A DNA stretch of 6,377 nt, from positions 1 to 6,377 of the forward strand of contig CAZLMG010000069.1 in assembly GCA_964560765.1 (NCBI GenBank), in the 5' to 3' direction. Each line of letters begins with the position of its first letter. Position 1 is the stretch's first letter. The translations under genes were made by a program, and so were the position numbers. The notes under the pieces are model-generated. The model was not told where the DNA came from and did no database searches. It saw nothing but the letters and a program-made list of their open reading frames with translations. Shown one piece after another: positions 6,050-6,377 of the stretch. This DNA comes from CAZLMG01 sp964560765. Lineage in GTDB: Bacteria > Bdellovibrionota_B > Oligoflexia > Oligoflexales > CAZLMG01.

Positions 6050-6324
6050 GTACCCCTTAGCGATCTGGGGTACCATCCCTTCTAGTCGCTGATTGTGGTA
6101 AACAATGAACGGCAATCGAGACGGGTTTATACTTGGTGTGTTCAAACGTTTTCATTTCATCAAAGATCGCTACCTTGACTGGCGAAAGCTCTTTCAGATA
6201 GTCGTCATGCATAGCTCGCGCTCTAACATAAGTAGCGCTGAACCTTGCGTTTCGCGAATGTCGAACGCGCGAAAAACCCCTGACGAATTGCCCAAGCATC
6301 TGGTCGTTTGCAATTGGGACACAT
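6035..6324 (-). pseudogene. Internally deleted zinc-ribbon DDE transposase (IS remnant)
   Basis: Three recognisable blocks lie in order on the minus strand but in different frames. Block 1 starts at ATG 6324 behind a perfect AGGAGGT (6331-6337). It encodes a zinc-ribbon half, M-C-P-N-C at the start and V-Q-R-Y-L-C at residue 33, then hits a stop at 6223-6225. Block 2 (about 6216-6112) encodes H-D-D-Y-L, then I-F-D-E-M-K-T-F-E-H-T-K-Y-K-P-V-S-I-A, which I recognise as the first catalytic Asp region of a zinc-ribbon DDE transposase resembling the IS1/IS1595 types. Block 3 (about 6111-6035) encodes F-I-V-Y-H-N-Q-R-L and ends P-K-H-S. The helix-turn-helix part and the rest of the catalytic core are missing, so there are two internal deletions. 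It cannot make active enzyme. The exact IS family needs a database search. Confidence 0.75.
6049..6074. repeat. 8-bp inverted repeat within the transposase 3' end
   Basis: GGTACCCC (6049-6056) and GGGGTACC (6067-6074) form a perfect stem with a 10-base loop. It lies within the remaining C-terminal transposase codons, adjoining the 28-bp repeat. No T-run follows on either strand, so it is not a typical terminator. It may be a subterminal IS feature or coincidental. Confidence 0.4.
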
Positions 6325-6351
6325 TTTAGCACCTCCTGGGGTGCCAAAATG
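6322..6351 (-). promoter_or_regulatory. Hairpin covering the transposase ribosome binding site
   Basis: Arms 6340-6351 and 6322-6333 pair at 11 of 12 positions around a 6-base loop. On the minus-strand transcript the AGGAGGT site lies in the loop and 3' arm, and the ATG forms the foot of the 3' arm, so a folded RNA would hide the start. RNA structures that block transposase translation from read-through transcripts are known in IS10 and IS50. That this hairpin does the same is inference. Confidence 0.45.
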
Positions 6352-6377
6352 CGGAAGTTGTTAAGGGGTTGGAAGTG

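Noticed and set aside
6105..6329. Plus-strand ORF of 74 codons
   Set aside because: It lies antisense to the transposase remnant and has no ribosome site or recognisable content.
6057..6347. Open minus-strand frame of 96 codons as an intact gene
   Set aside because: It begins at a TTG and its first third is out of frame with the zinc-ribbon start at 6324. Its last part is out of frame with the Y-H-N … P-K-H-S end. Only the middle is transposase, so it is a pseudogene read-through.
6323..6350. Inverted repeat as an intrinsic terminator
   Set aside because: The T- and A-runs pair with each other within the stem, and no unpaired T-run follows on either strand. It overlaps a ribosome binding site and start codon instead.
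6325..6377. Other terminal inverted repeat of the right-hand IS
   Set aside because: No good match to the 28-bp end is found upstream of the transposase start. It probably lies beyond the window or is lost.

Overview
The window looks like the chromosome of a motile Gram-negative bacterium of intermediate GC content. Evidence: a cytoplasmic chemotaxis receptor, a probable sigma-28 (flagellar) promoter, and a run of exported proteins and lipoproteins with few recognisable homologues. The lipoproteins, with Cys followed by a Gly/Ser-rich tail, and the Cys-repeat protein recall Bdellovibrionota/Oligoflexia genomes; that placement is a weak inference.

Left part (1-1590): a dyad-rich leader precedes a proline-rich lipoprotein (165-920, +). 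It converges, across a 6-base gap, on a minus-strand pair: a 32-residue candidate lipoprotein (1492-1590) followed by a secreted protein with three tandem 29-residue two-cysteine repeats (927-1466).

Middle (1591-3529): a sigma-28-like promoter and a 17-bp direct repeat lead into a soluble PAS-PAS-MCP receptor (1802-3403). Its two PAS domains are a gapless duplication. A short ORF behind it (3413-3529), possibly the start of a STAS-like protein, ends inside an IS-derived sequence.

Right part (3515-6377): a perfect 28-bp inverted repeat (3515-3542 and 6022-6049) brackets about 2.5 kb. This holds two divergently oriented exported proteins of unknown function (3545-4360, -, and 5196-6014, +), separated by about 835 bp with only doubtful coding. 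Both genes stop within 2-7 bases of the repeats. The right copy overlaps the last codons of a broken zinc-ribbon DDE transposase (6035-6324, -), which survives as three blocks in different frames. A hairpin spans the transposase ribosome binding site. The simplest reading is a decayed IS-flanked (composite-transposon-like) cargo that landed next to the mcp gene; the left IS is reduced to its last 28 bp.

No rRNA, tRNA or CRISPR array was seen.
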